64,000 bases of DNA from Ulvibacter sp. MAR_2010_11 (GCF_002813135.1 NZ_PHTY01000001.1:2351501-2415500); one strand, 5' to 3'; shown: positions 9,467-19,147, counted from the first letter of the stretch. The notes: generated by a model from the sequence alone, not told the origin. Numbers and translations are program-made.

Positions 9467-11881
9467 TTGATTATGAGGTATGTTACATTTATTCTAGTAG
9501 TTTTCTTCGGAATAACCACCGTAACCGCACAATTTTTGGAAAAAAAGAAGAACCTGCAAAAATTTGAAGGGTTTTTTAATTTTCACTACGCCGAAGCCGA
9601 AGGATCTATTTTCCTTGAAGTCGATACCTTAGATGAAGAATTTTTATACGTGCATTCGTTACGCACCGGCTTGGGTTCCAATGATATTGGTCTGGATCGC
9701 GGACAATTGGGTGGGGGAGAACTTGTAAAATTTGTCAAGGCCGGGAACAAATTGCTGCTTATACAGCCAAACATGCAATATCGGGCCAATACCGATAACC
9801 AACTTGAAAAAAAATCCATCACCGAAGCCTTTGCACAGTCGGTCTTATTCGGTTTCGAAATTAAAGAGACGAAAGGAAAAACTCATATAATAGATCTCAC
9901 TCCTTTTTTACTGCTTGATGCACACGGCATTGCCGAAAATCTTAAAAAAGGAAAAGAGGGTACTTACAAATTGGATAAAGATCGCAACGCATTATGGATG
10001 GAACGCACCAAGGCTTTTCCAAAGAATGTGGAGTTTGAAGCCATGCTCACCTTTGTAGGAGAGTCCACCGGGCCTAATTTACCAACTGTGGCACCTAATG
10101 CCAATTCGGTTTCTGTGATTCAGCACCACAGTTTTGTGGAATTGCCAAAAAACAACTACAAACCTCGTGCTTTCGATTCGCGATGCGGGTCGTATCCCAT
10201 GACGTACATGGACTACAGCACGCCAATCTGGGAGCCTATTACCAAACGTTTTATAACACGCCACCATTTGGAAAAGAAAAACCCGGCACTTGCAAAAAGT
10301 GAGGCGGTCGAACCTATAATCTATTATCTGGATCCCGGAACTCCCGAACCTGTTCGTTCCGCACTTTTGGAAGGAGCGCGTTGGTGGAACGAGGCGTTTG
10401 AAGCCATTGGATATACAAATGCGTTTCAGGTGAAATTGCTGCCGGAAGATGCAGATCCAATGGATGTGCGTTACAATTTAATTCAGTGGGTACATCGATC
10501 TACTCGTGGTTGGAGCTACGGTTCTACCATCAACGATCCGCGCACCGGTGAAATTATTAAAGGGCATGTGAGTTTGGGAAGTCTGCGAATTCGTCAGGAT
10601 TTTATGATTGCTCAGGCCCTAATGAACAAACCCTTTGCAGAAAGAGACGACAATCATGACCAAATGCTGTCAATGGCTTTGGCTCGAATACGACAACTTT
10701 CGGCACATGAAGTTGGACACACCCTGGGATTTGCACACAACTTTGCCGCAAGTACTACTAGCAGAGCCAGCGTGATGGATTATCCGCATCCAACCCTCAC
10801 TTTGAGAAACGGAGAAGTAGATTTTAGTAGCGCATATGCTACAGGAATAGGCGAGTGGGACAAGGTGACAGTTGCGTACAGTTATTCAGATTTGCCCGCT
10901 GCGGCAGATGAGAAAACAGCCCTCAATGCAATTTTGGAAACAGCCTTTGCAAACGGAATGCAATTTATTTCAGACAGCGATGCCAGAGCACAGGATGGAG
11001 CTCACGTTAATGCCCATCTTTGGGACAACGGCAAAAATGCTTCGGAAGAGTTGGAAGCCTTGTTGCAGCTTCGGGAAAAGGCAATTGCTAATTTTTCGGA
11101 AGATAATATTCGAAAAGGCGAACCTTATTCGGTTTTGGAGGATGTATTTGTACCCTTGTATTTTTACCATCGGTTTCAAACGGAAGCAGCCGTCAAGCTT
11201 ATTGGAGGTTTGAACTACAATTACGCCACCAAAGGCAATCCCGGAACTGTTGTGCAAACCCTTCCGAAGCAACAGCAAACCGCCGCATTACGAGCAGTAC
11301 TAAAGACATTGGAGGCAAAGTCCCTGGCAATTCCGGAAGATAAATTAAAATTGTTTCCTCCACGAGCGTATAGTTATTCACGTTCCAGAGAATCTTTTAA
11401 AAGTAATATGGGAGTGGCTTTTGATGCATTGGGAGCTGCTGCTACGGCCGGTGAAATGACTTTGGAATTGCTGCTGCATCCGGAAAGAGCCAACAGACTG
11501 GTACAACAAAAAGCGGTAGATGCTCAAAATATCGGACTGGAAGAGGTTCTGGAACAATTAATTGAGACAACCTTTGAAGCTTCGGTGGCTTCAGATTATG
11601 AAAAAGAAGTGCAACATGCCGTTCAGTTTGAGACGCTACAATATATAATTCGGTTGGTATTGAGTAAAAAAGCCATTCCGCAGACAAAGGGAATTGCAAA
11701 CACCACCATCGATCATCTGGAATCATTACTTTCTAAAAAGAAGGATAATTTTAGCAAGCAATTATTGCGGGAAATTACTACTTTTAGAGAAGATCCATTA
11801 GAGTTTGAAGTAATAGCTGCACCGGCTATTCCGGACGGAAGCCCTATAGGAAGTTTTCAGTGTTTTAGTATAAAATCTTAA
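9467..11881 (+). CDS. Secreted zinc-dependent metalloprotease (DUF5117/DUF4953-like)
   Basis: An 804-aa exported protein. A hydrophobic signal peptide ending in TVTAQ covers about the first 22 residues; a second ATG at 9473 is an equally possible start. The metzincin zinc motif HEVGHTLGFAH spans residues 414-424 (H414, E415, H418, H424), and the Met-turn M437 in SVMDYPHP follows 13 residues later. Upstream domains with GQLGGGELVKF and WVHRSTRGWSYG resemble the Bacteroidota metalloproteases that carry DUF5117 and DUF5118. The natural substrate is unknown. Confidence 0.85.
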   Translation: MIMRYVTFILVVFFGITTVTAQFLEKKKNLQKFEGFFNFHYAEAEGSIFLEVDTLDEEFLYVHSLRTGLGSNDIGLDRGQLGGGELVKFVKAGNKLLLIQPNMQYRANTDNQLEKKSITEAFAQSVLFGFEIKETKGKTHIIDLTPFLLLDAHGIAENLKKGKEGTYKLDKDRNALWMERTKAFPKNVEFEAMLTFVGESTGPNLPTVAPNANSVSVIQHHSFVELPKNNYKPRAFDSRCGSYPMTYMDYSTPIWEPITKRFITRHHLEKKNPALAKSEAVEPIIYYLDPGTPEPVRSALLEGARWWNEAFEAIGYTNAFQVKLLPEDADPMDVRYNLIQWVHRSTRGWSYGSTINDPRTGEIIKGHVSLGSLRIRQDFMIAQALMNKPFAERDDNHDQMLSMALARIRQLSAHEVGHTLGFAHNFAASTTSRASVMDYPHPTLTLRNGEVDFSSAYATGIGEWDKVTVAYSYSDLPAAADEKTALNAILETAFANGMQFISDSDARAQDGAHVNAHLWDNGKNASEELEALLQLREKAIANFSEDNIRKGEPYSVLEDVFVPLYFYHRFQTEAAVKLIGGLNYNYATKGNPGTVVQTLPKQQQTAALRAVLKTLEAKSLAIPEDKLKLFPPRAYSYSRSRESFKSNMGVAFDALGAAATAGEMTLELLLHPERANRLVQQKAVDAQNIGLEEVLEQLIETTFEASVASDYEKEVQHAVQFETLQYIIRLVLSKKAIPQTKGIANTTIDHLESLLSKKKDNFSKQLLREITTFREDPLEFEVIAAPAIPDGSPIGSFQCFSIKS

Positions 11882-11890
11882 TAGAAATCT

Positions 11891-12508
11891 ATGAAACAAA
11901 TAATGACAATTATCGCCCTCGCTTTTTGTACAATTTGTGAGGGTCAGCATGATCTGGCTTACGTAGATCTTACAACTGCCGAATTTGTTACCAGCCTAAA
12001 GGGCAGAGACATAAACAGTTGGTTTGTAACGAAAAGATATTGCAATGGAACCATTGAAATGTTTAAGTTGGAGGATGGAAGCATGTGTACTTCTAAAGAG
12101 ACCTATTATGCCGTATATGTTTTTTGGATGGATGAAGGAAAACCCATGATTAAGAAAATTGACAACTGCGGGATGTATTATTCGCTAGAATTGCCCGATA
12201 CTTCTGTACATACCTTTTTTGAAACTCATGAAGATGAATTGCGGATGGGCGAAGTAAAAAACTACGAAACTGCAGTTGCCAGTGATGGTCCAACGCTTCG
12301 TACTAATGCATATCCGTGTTATCGACAGTTTCAGTTTACAACGTCGCATGATACTTTCGGACAAACGTATCACACTTTCGATTTAACAAACGAAGCTAAA
12401 AATCTGAATATTCATTACGACTATAATTCAACCTTAAAGGTGGTTGAATTAGATGGTATGCTGGATGATGTTATCGGCGAGATGGAGTCGAAATTCAGAA
12501 GACAATAA
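11891..12508 (+). CDS. Exported protein of unknown function
   Basis: A 205-aa protein that begins 9 bp after the metalloprotease gene on the same strand, so the two are probably cotranscribed. A signal peptide (MKQIMTIIALAFCTICEGQ) precedes a soluble domain with four well-spaced cysteines (C50, C65, C93, C142) that could form two disulphides in the periplasm. I do not recognise the family. The tight spacing to the protease and to threonine aldolase (9 bp downstream) suggests one transcription unit, but the link in function is unclear. Confidence 0.7.
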   Translation: MKQIMTIIALAFCTICEGQHDLAYVDLTTAEFVTSLKGRDINSWFVTKRYCNGTIEMFKLEDGSMCTSKETYYAVYVFWMDEGKPMIKKIDNCGMYYSLELPDTSVHTFFETHEDELRMGEVKNYETAVASDGPTLRTNAYPCYRQFQFTTSHDTFGQTYHTFDLTNEAKNLNIHYDYNSTLKVVELDGMLDDVIGEMESKFRRQ

Positions 12509-12517
12509 AATTCACCT

Positions 12518-13537
12518 ATGATTATCGACCTACGAAGTGACACTGTTACCAGGCCTACTCCTGCTATGATGCAGGCTATTATGCAGGCCGAAACCGGTGA
12601 CGATGTGTATAAAGAAGACCCCACTGTAAACGAACTGGAACGTCGCCTTGCTGAATTGTTTGGCATGGAGGACGCCTTGTACTTTCCCACAGGAAGTATG
12701 GCAAATCAGGCGGCCATAAAAATGCACACCCAGCCGGGAGAACAGTTAATATGTGATAAATGGGCCCACGTTTATAATTACGAAGGCGGGGGAGTATCAT
12801 TTAACAGTGGCGTTTCCTGTAAATTAGTGGACGGAAATCGGGGGATGATTACCGCCCGGCAAGTGGAAGAGAATATCAACCCGCCCGATTTTTATCACAG
12901 TCCGTTAACGTCCTTGGTCTGTCTGGAAAACACAACAAACAAAGGAGGAGGCGCATGCTATGATCTTGAAGAAATTAAGAAGATTCGAGAGGTTTGTGAT
13001 GCTCATAGCCTCGGTTTGCATTTGGACGGTGCCAGGATTTTCAATGCCATTGTAGCAAAAAAGGAAGACCCGAAAATTTATGGGAGGTTGTTCGACACCA
13101 TTTCGATTTGTCTAAGTAAAGGTCTTGGAGTACCCATGGGAACAGTATTGGTTGGTAAAAAGGAAATTATGAAAAACGCCATCCGGGTTCGGAAGGTATT
13201 GGGAGGAGGAATGCGACAAATTGGGTTTATGGCAGCAGCAGGGATTTACGCGCTGGATCATCATATTGAGCGCCTAGAGGAGGACCATAAAAAAGCTTTG
13301 GAAATTGCTTCAGTGCTGGCTAAACAAACGTATGTAGAGCGTGTGGAACCCACCGAAACCAATATTGTGATATTTTACCTTTCTTCACGTATTTCGGAAA
13401 AGAAATTCCTGGACGATTTACAACAATTAAACGTTCGTATTAGTAGTATGGGACAAGGGAAACTTCGAATTGTTACCCATTTGGATTATACCGATGCCAT
13501 GCATCGAAAATTGTTGACGATATTGGATTCTTATTGA
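12518..13537 (+). CDS. ltaE: Low-specificity L-threonine aldolase
   Basis: A fold-type I PLP enzyme that cleaves threonine or allo-threonine to glycine and acetaldehyde. Signature regions are IDLRSDTVTRPTPAM at the N-terminus, DVYKEDPTVNELE, FPTGSMANQ, GLHLDGARIFNA and the Schiff-base lysine K201 in CLSKGLGVPMG. The length of 339 aa is typical. It is the third gene in a closely spaced group with the metalloprotease and ends at a strong bidirectional terminator. Confidence 0.93.
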   Translation: MIIDLRSDTVTRPTPAMMQAIMQAETGDDVYKEDPTVNELERRLAELFGMEDALYFPTGSMANQAAIKMHTQPGEQLICDKWAHVYNYEGGGVSFNSGVSCKLVDGNRGMITARQVEENINPPDFYHSPLTSLVCLENTTNKGGGACYDLEEIKKIREVCDAHSLGLHLDGARIFNAIVAKKEDPKIYGRLFDTISICLSKGLGVPMGTVLVGKKEIMKNAIRVRKVLGGGMRQIGFMAAAGIYALDHHIERLEEDHKKALEIASVLAKQTYVERVEPTETNIVIFYLSSRISEKKFLDDLQQLNVRISSMGQGKLRIVTHLDYTDAMHRKLLTILDSY

Positions 13538-13540
13538 ATA

Positions 13541-13568
13541 AAAAAACCTCCGAAGTGGAGGTTTTTTT
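13541..13568. terminator. Bidirectional terminator
   Basis: AAAAAACCTCC, a 5-nt loop, then GGAGGTTTTTTT. The hairpin is flanked by A- and T-runs, so it can serve both ltaE (plus) and the convergent gene at 13589 (minus). Confidence 0.85.
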
Positions 13569-13588
13569 AATTTTGAAAGTACTATATA

Positions 13589-13906
13589 TTATACCTCTTT
13601 TACCTGTGCTCCCGGAGCATTTTTAGCTACCGAAGCGATACCGTTTTTCATTCCGGCGTCGCTGGCGTACATCTGGCTGCTTCCAATGATTTGTCCGTTG
13701 GTAGATTTTATATTAAAGTGAACTTTTCCGTTTTTAGCGGTTTTTCTTTCAATACATTTTTCGTCTCCACAATTTTTCTTCACAGACTCAATTCCGTTCA
13801 TAGCAGACGCTTTGGTGGCATACATTTGACTGGAAAGTATTACCTGACCGTTTCCTGCTTTTAGGACAAAGTGGAATTTATCCTTGCTTTTCTTTAATTC
13901 AAACAT
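13589..13906 (-). CDS. YegP-like protein with two DUF1508 repeats
   Basis: A 105-aa protein built of two tandem copies of the DUF1508 unit: residues about 9-47 (FHFVLKAGNGQVILSSQMY, then MNGIESVKKN) and about 58-98 (VHFNIKSTNGQIIGSSQMY, then KNGIASVAKN). The SSQMY core is identical in both. These small cytoplasmic proteins are widespread, but their role is not established. No operon partner is visible: ltaE converges from the left, and the EbfC gene lies 195 bp to the right. Confidence 0.88.
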   Translation of the reverse strand: MFELKKSKDKFHFVLKAGNGQVILSSQMYATKASAMNGIESVKKNCGDEKCIERKTAKNGKVHFNIKSTNGQIIGSSQMYASDAGMKNGIASVAKNAPGAQVKEV

Positions 13907-14101
13907 GTTTTTTCATTTAAGAGTTAGACTTGTAATCACGAGTTTACAATATCGCAAAAAAAAATTAGTCCATAAAGTTTATAAGGAGTTCATTTTACGG
14001 CAAATACTGTTTTTAACCTATTATAGAATGCAACTTATCGAAAACCAAAATCTTAGGAATGTGAAGTGTCTATGTAGCGGGATTTCGAATGATAAAAAGC
14101 T

Positions 14102-14425
14102 TTATTTAAACAAATCCATTCCAGGAATATTTGGCATTCCTTCCTTTGCAACAGCAGCTATTTCGGTTTCATGAACATTCGTAGCTTTTTCAATTGCCTT
14201 GTTTAGGGTAAGGATTAGGTAATCTTCCAGTTGTTCCTTGTCTTTCAACAACACATCGTCTATAGCAATCTTTTTAAAAGTCCTATTAGCTGTTAAAGTA
14301 ACTTTTACAAGCCCGTCGCTACTTTGTGCATCGATTAATACCGTATCCAATCGTTTTTTTGTCTCTTCAACTTTCTTTTGGGTTTCTTTTAGTTTGCCCA
14401 TCATTCCCATTAAATCTCCAAACAT
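14102..14425 (-). CDS. YbaB/EbfC family nucleoid-associated protein
   Basis: A 107-aa protein started at [21 protein letters not shown], the characteristic N-terminus of the family. A longer in-frame start at 14467 adds 14 unlike residues and would run into the divergent promoter region. The helical N-terminus is followed by a small beta sheet ([17 protein letters not shown]) and a C-terminal helix ending in GMDLFK. Family members bind DNA as dimers. In many bacteria the gene sits beside dnaX and recR, but not here; it is divergent from an oligopeptidase gene. Confidence 0.88.
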   Translation of the reverse strand: MFGDLMGMMGKLKETQKKVEETKKRLDTVLIDAQSSDGLVKVTLTANRTFKKIAIDDVLLKDKEQLEDYLILTLNKAIEKATNVHETEIAAVAKEGMPNIPGMDLFK

Positions 14426-14489
14426 AGTTTTTTGTTTTTTATTAGAAGCAAATTTACTACTTTGCATAGAAACATTTCAGCCATCCTTT

Positions 14490-16625
14490 ATGAAAAATTT
14501 ACGGGTTATTTGCATAGCTTCGCTTATTTTTGCCGCTTCGTGTAACACTAAAGAAACCTCCAATACCGGAATGAATATCACTCCTCCTAAGGCAGATAAA
14601 GTCGCAAAAAATCTTGAAATCCATGGTGATGTGCGCGTTGACAACTACTATTGGATGAATCAGAAAGATGAGCCGGAAGTGATTGATTATCTGGAGCGCG
14701 AAAACGATTACTACGAAAAAATGACCGCGCATACCAAAAAATTCAAGGAGGATCTTTTTGAAGAAATGAAGAGCAGGATTAAAGAAGATGATGAATCGGT
14801 CCCTTATTTCTACAATGGGTACTATTATATTACCCGTTTTGAAACAGGAAAGGATTACCCCGTATATACCCGAAAAAAAGAAACATTAGACGCTGTTGAA
14901 GAAATTCTCTTTAATGTAAATGAAATGGCCGAAGGTCATTCCTTTTACAATTTGACTAGTGTGAATGTGAGTCCGGACAACAAATGGGCAGCTTTTGGTG
15001 TAGATACAGTGAGCCGAAGAAAATATACCATCTATATAAAAAACCTCGAAACAGGAAAAATCCAGCCTCAGGCAATCGAGCTTACAACCGGAAGCTCTAC
15101 CTGGGCAAACGACAACAAAACCTTATTTTACACTCGAAAGGATGAGCAAACATTGCGCTCAAATCAAATATTTAGGCATTTACGAGGAACTGATACTGCG
15201 AAAGACGTATTAATTTTTACTGAAGAAGACGAAACCTTTAATACCTATGTATACAAAACCAAATCGGATAAATATTTGGTGATAGGATGCTTCAGTACGC
15301 TTACATCCGAGTTTCAGATTCTCGAAGCAAATAACCCTTCCGGAAACTTTAAAATTTTTCAACCCAGGGAAAGAGGGCTGGAATATGGAATTTCTCATAT
15401 GGGGGATAGTTTTTATGTGCTTACCAATAAGGATGATGCTACCAATTTTAAGTTGATGAAGACTTCCGAGAAAAATACCACACAAGAGAATTGGGAAGAT
15501 GTAATCCCGCATCGAGGCGATGTTTTAATGGAAGACATAGATATTTTCAAGGAATTTTTAGTGGTGAGTGAGCGTAATAACGGTTTAAATAAGCTACGTA
15601 TTATTCGTTGGGACGGGAAGGAAGATTATTATTTACCCTTCGACAATGAAACCTATACGGCTTATACCACGCAGAATCCGGAGTTTAACTCGAAGGTACT
15701 GCGGTTTGGGTATAATTCGTTGACGACCCCGGCTTCGGTAATCGATTTTAACATGGACACTCGTGAGAAAACGATAATGAAAGAGGTTGAGGTGCTGGGA
15801 GGAAAATTCGATAAGAATAACTACCAGTCGGAACGAGTTTGGGCAACCGCCGAGGATGGTACAAAAATTCCAATTTCTATCGTTTACAGAAAAGGAGTTA
15901 AGAAGAACGGTAAAAACCCCTTATTGCTTTACGGTTACGGCTCTTATGGAGTAACTATCGATCCTTATTTTTCCTCTTCTCGTTTAAGTTTGATAGATCG
16001 AGGGTTTATTTTTGCCATTGCCCATATTCGCGGGAGTGAATATTTGGGTCGACAATGGTATGAGGACGGTAAATTGCTTAAAAAGCAGAACACCTTTACC
16101 GATTTTATCGCGGCTTCCAAATTTTTAATATCCGATGGCTATACTTCCAAAGAACATTTATATGCGTCGGGAGGGTCGGCCGGAGGACTACTAATGGGGG
16201 CTGTTATTAATATGGCGCCGGAGATTTACAACGGAGTAATTGCCTCGGTACCATTTGTTGACGTAGTTACTACTATGTTGGATGATAGTATTCCTCTAAC
16301 CACCGGAGAGTATGACGAATGGGGGAACCCGAATGAAGTTGTTTATTACAATTATATGAAATCGTATTCGCCTTATGATAATGTGACCGAAAAAGTATAC
16401 CCCAATCTGTTTGTAACAACCGGATACCACGACTCGCAGGTACAGTATTGGGAGCCGGCCAAATGGGTCGCGAAATTAAGAGCATTAAAAAAAGGTGATA
16501 ATGTAATTTACTTTCATACCAATATGGACGCTGGACATGGGGGGGCTTCAGGACGCTTTGAAGCCTTAAAGGAAGTGGCGATGGACTATGCGTTTTTACT
16601 CGATTTGGAAGGAATAAAAGAGTAA
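14490..16625 (+). CDS. ptrB: Oligopeptidase B-like serine peptidase with lipoprotein signal
   Basis: A 711-aa prolyl-oligopeptidase-family (S9A) enzyme. An N-terminal beta-propeller is followed by an alpha/beta hydrolase domain with the triad S563 in GGSAGGLLMG, D648 in GYHDSQVQYWEP and H683 in DAGHGGASGRF. TTGEYDEWGNP and the overall pattern fit oligopeptidase B, which cleaves after basic residues. Unusually, the protein starts with a lipoprotein signal (lipobox AASC, Cys18), so it should be periplasmic or envelope-anchored. The start at 14490 was chosen because an upstream extension overlaps the EbfC gene on the other strand. Confidence 0.88.
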   Translation: MKNLRVICIASLIFAASCNTKETSNTGMNITPPKADKVAKNLEIHGDVRVDNYYWMNQKDEPEVIDYLERENDYYEKMTAHTKKFKEDLFEEMKSRIKEDDESVPYFYNGYYYITRFETGKDYPVYTRKKETLDAVEEILFNVNEMAEGHSFYNLTSVNVSPDNKWAAFGVDTVSRRKYTIYIKNLETGKIQPQAIELTTGSSTWANDNKTLFYTRKDEQTLRSNQIFRHLRGTDTAKDVLIFTEEDETFNTYVYKTKSDKYLVIGCFSTLTSEFQILEANNPSGNFKIFQPRERGLEYGISHMGDSFYVLTNKDDATNFKLMKTSEKNTTQENWEDVIPHRGDVLMEDIDIFKEFLVVSERNNGLNKLRIIRWDGKEDYYLPFDNETYTAYTTQNPEFNSKVLRFGYNSLTTPASVIDFNMDTREKTIMKEVEVLGGKFDKNNYQSERVWATAEDGTKIPISIVYRKGVKKNGKNPLLLYGYGSYGVTIDPYFSSSRLSLIDRGFIFAIAHIRGSEYLGRQWYEDGKLLKKQNTFTDFIAASKFLISDGYTSKEHLYASGGSAGGLLMGAVINMAPEIYNGVIASVPFVDVVTTMLDDSIPLTTGEYDEWGNPNEVVYYNYMKSYSPYDNVTEKVYPNLFVTTGYHDSQVQYWEPAKWVAKLRALKKGDNVIYFHTNMDAGHGGASGRFEALKEVAMDYAFLLDLEGIKE

Positions 16626-16640
16626 TTAAAAATTTTAGTG

Positions 16641-16648
16641 TACCTTTG
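16641..16648 (+). promoter_or_regulatory. -7 promoter element of the cysteine-synthase-like gene
   Basis: TACCTTTG matches TAnnTTTG exactly, 53 bp before the ATG at 16702. No good TTTG is seen at the -33 position. Confidence 0.5.
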
Positions 16649-16701
16649 TACGGTTTTTAAATTTAAGAAGATCGCTTAGGTTTTACAAAAAAACTCCCTT
16701 T

Positions 16702-17739
16702 ATGAAACAAGGAATTCAAGCCCATGCTAATGTGCTGGAACTTATAGGTAACACACCGCTAATTAAGCTCAGCAACATTACTTCAAAAATGAAAGGCAAT
16801 TATTTCGCCAAAGTTGAAGCATTCAATCCGGGGCATTCTACCAAAGATCGTATCGCACTGTATATTATTGAAGAAGCCGAGAAAAAAGGCATTCTAAAAC
16901 CCGGTGATACCATTATTGAAACTACCAGTGGAAATACAGGATTTAGTATTGCTATGGTGAGTATCATTAAAGGGTATGAGTGTATTTTGGCGGTGAGCTC
17001 TAAGTCTTCAAACGATAAAATTGACATGCTGAAAACAATGGGAGCGAAGGTGTATGTTTGTCCTGCTCATGTTAGCGCAGACGACCCACGATCCTATTAT
17101 GAGGTTGCTAAGAGACTTCACAGCGAAATAAAAGGTTCTGTGTATATCAATCAGTATTTTAATGAACTGAATATGGATGCACACTACAATACCACCGGAC
17201 CGGAAATCTGGAAGCAGACAAATGGTGAAATCACACATCTTGTTGCTTGTAGCGGAACAGGAGGAACAATTTCGGGGACAGCACGATTCTTAAAAGAGCA
17301 AAACCCCAATATAAGAGTAATAGGCATTGACGCATTTGGGTCTGTGCTTCAAAAATACCATGAAACGAGAGAGTTTGATGCAAATGAAATCTATCCGTAT
17401 CGTATTGAAGGTTTAGGAAAGAATTTAATTCCTACCGCAACCGATTTCGATATGATCGATAAATTTATAAAAGTAACCGATGAAACCAGTGCTCATACAG
17501 CACGCGAATTGGCGAAAAAAGAAGGTCTTTTTGTAGGTTATACCAGTGGTGCTGCTATGCAAGGCTTAAAGCAATTAGAAGAAGAAGGTGAGTTTACGCC
17601 CGAAAGTAAGGTAGTTGTTATTTTCCCGGACCACGGTTCACGATATATGAGTAAAGTATTCAGTGATAAGTGGATGAGTCAGCAAGGATTTTTTGATGCC
17701 GAATCAGAACACAGTATTTCAATAGAATATATCAAATAA
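16702..17739 (+). CDS. Fold-type II PLP enzyme, candidate cysteate synthase
   Basis: A 345-aa protein of the cysteine synthase/cystathionine beta-synthase catalytic family, with no CBS regulatory domain. PLP would bind K48 in NPGHSTKDR. Also visible are TSGNTG (cofactor and substrate loop), SGTGGTISG (phosphate cradle), the late YTSGAA and a C-terminal [11 protein letters not shown]. By homology alone it would be called cysteine or cystathionine synthase. It sits directly upstream of an alpha-oxoamine synthase, which is the arrangement reported for sulfonolipid (capnine) synthesis. There a homologue makes cysteate from phosphoserine and sulfite. I infer that role from the neighbour, not from a distinguishing residue. 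Confidence 0.7.
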   Translation: MKQGIQAHANVLELIGNTPLIKLSNITSKMKGNYFAKVEAFNPGHSTKDRIALYIIEEAEKKGILKPGDTIIETTSGNTGFSIAMVSIIKGYECILAVSSKSSNDKIDMLKTMGAKVYVCPAHVSADDPRSYYEVAKRLHSEIKGSVYINQYFNELNMDAHYNTTGPEIWKQTNGEITHLVACSGTGGTISGTARFLKEQNPNIRVIGIDAFGSVLQKYHETREFDANEIYPYRIEGLGKNLIPTATDFDMIDKFIKVTDETSAHTARELAKKEGLFVGYTSGAAMQGLKQLEEEGEFTPESKVVVIFPDHGSRYMSKVFSDKWMSQQGFFDAESEHSISIEYIK

Positions 17740-17760
17740 TATTGAGTATCAATATACTGG

Positions 17761-17792
17761 AAGCCGTTGCTATTAGCAGCGGCTTTTTTATT
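17761..17792 (+). terminator. Terminator after the cysteine-synthase-like gene
   Basis: AGCCGTTGCT / AGCAGCGGCT arms (one G-U pair) are followed by TTTTTT. It separates the two PLP-enzyme genes, so the second needs its own promoter. Confidence 0.8.
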
Positions 17793-17838
17793 TCTACAAT
17801 CTGAAAAAAAATAAATATGTTATCATATTAAATTTAAG

Positions 17839-17846
17839 TATTTTTG
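17839..17846 (+). promoter_or_regulatory. -7 promoter element of the alpha-oxoamine synthase gene
   Basis: TATTTTTG matches TAnnTTTG and lies 27 bp upstream of the chosen ATG (17874). This placement also argues against starting at the TTG at 17844. Confidence 0.55.
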
Positions 17847-17873
17847 CCCCAGACAAAGAAACACGCTGTATTT

Positions 17874-19133
17874 ATGAGAGATTTATTCGATAAAATATAC
17901 AAAGATAAAGGGCCTCTAGGGAAATGGGCTGAACAAGCAGAAGGCTATTTTGTCTTCCCCAAACTGGAAGGACCTATCTCTAACCGTATGAAATTTAAGG
18001 GCAAAGAGGTGATCACCTGGAGTATTAACGACTACCTTGGTTTGGCAAATCACCCGGAGGTGCGAAAGGCAGATGCCGAGGCAGGTGCCAAATACGGTTC
18101 GGCATACCCAATGGGTGCTCGAATGATGAGTGGTCATACAGATCTTCACGAACAACTACAGCGCGAATTAGCAGCCTTTGTTAATAAAGAGGCCTCTTAT
18201 TTGCTGAATTTTGGATATCAAGGGATGGTTTCAACCATAGATGCTTTGGTTTCCAAAGACGATGTAATAGTGTATGACGTAGATGCGCATGCCTGTATAA
18301 TCGACGGAGTGCGTCTACATCTAGGTCAGCGTTTTACGTATAAGCACAACGACATGGAAAGTATTGAAAAGAACTTACGTCGTGCCGAAAAGGTTGCTGA
18401 AAAAACAGGAGGAGGAATTCTTTTAATTTCTGAAGGAGTTTTCGGAATGCGAGGAGAGCAGGGAAAGTTGAAGGAAATCGTTGAACTGAAGAAAAAATTC
18501 AAATTCAGATTGTTTGTGGACGATGCCCACGGCTTTGGAACCCTTGGAAAAACGGGAGCAGGAGCAGGTGAGGAGCAAGGCATTCAGGATGATATAGACG
18601 TGTATTTTGCCACTTTTGCGAAGTCAATGGCAAGTACGGGAGCCTTTATCGCCGGCGATGAGGAAATTATGAATTATCTAAAATACAACCTACGTTCTCA
18701 AATGTTTGCCAAATCATTGCAAATGCAGTTGGTTGAAGGCGCATTGAAGCGATTGGATATGCTACGCACCATGCCCGAGCTTAAGGAAAAGCTTTGGGAT
18801 AATGTGAATGCGTTGCAAAACGGATTGAAAAAACGTGGTTTCGATATTGGCACCACACAAAGTTGTGTAACTCCGGTATATTTAAAAGGAAGTATTCCTG
18901 AGGCTATGGCATTGGTAAAGGACTTACGAGAAAATCATGGAATTTTCTGTTCTATTGTGGTTTATCCGGTGATCCCAAAAGGCTTGATACTTTTACGTAT
19001 GATTCCTACGGCATCGCATACGATGGAGGATATTGAAGAAACATTAGTTGCTTTTTCGGCAATTCGTGAACGCCTTGAAAATGGAACTTATAAACGTCTT
19101 TCGGCAGCAGTTGCCGCAGCCATGGGCGAATAA
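17874..19133 (+). CDS. Alpha-oxoamine synthase, candidate cysteate fatty acyltransferase (capnine synthesis)
   Basis: A 419-aa fold-type I PLP enzyme of the family of serine palmitoyltransferase, KBL and BioF, which condense an amino acid with an acyl-CoA and lose CO2. It shows the family segments INDYLGLANHP, GARMMSGH, SEGVFGMRGE, VDDAHGFGTLGKTGAG and the PLP lysine K250 in ATFAKSMASTG. Characterised flavobacterial relatives make 3-ketocapnine from cysteate and a fatty acyl-CoA, while Bacteroides relatives make sphingoid bases from serine. The adjacent cysteine-synthase-like gene favours the cysteate reaction. BioF or KBL activity is a less likely alternative, as no bio or tdh gene is nearby. 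Confidence 0.75.
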   Translation: MRDLFDKIYKDKGPLGKWAEQAEGYFVFPKLEGPISNRMKFKGKEVITWSINDYLGLANHPEVRKADAEAGAKYGSAYPMGARMMSGHTDLHEQLQRELAAFVNKEASYLLNFGYQGMVSTIDALVSKDDVIVYDVDAHACIIDGVRLHLGQRFTYKHNDMESIEKNLRRAEKVAEKTGGGILLISEGVFGMRGEQGKLKEIVELKKKFKFRLFVDDAHGFGTLGKTGAGAGEEQGIQDDIDVYFATFAKSMASTGAFIAGDEEIMNYLKYNLRSQMFAKSLQMQLVEGALKRLDMLRTMPELKEKLWDNVNALQNGLKKRGFDIGTTQSCVTPVYLKGSIPEAMALVKDLRENHGIFCSIVVYPVIPKGLILLRMIPTASHTMEDIEETLVAFSAIRERLENGTYKRLSAAVAAAMGE

Positions 19134-19147
19134 AAAGTTGAACATAT

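Noticed and set aside
16702-17739. Simple assignment as cysteine synthase CysK.
   Set aside because: The fold fits, but genomic pairing with an alpha-oxoamine synthase makes cysteate synthase the better hypothesis; left without a gene symbol.
17844-17873. TTG start at 17844 for the alpha-oxoamine synthase.
   Set aside because: It overlaps the -7 promoter element; ATG 17874 lies 27 bp downstream of it and begins the conserved part.
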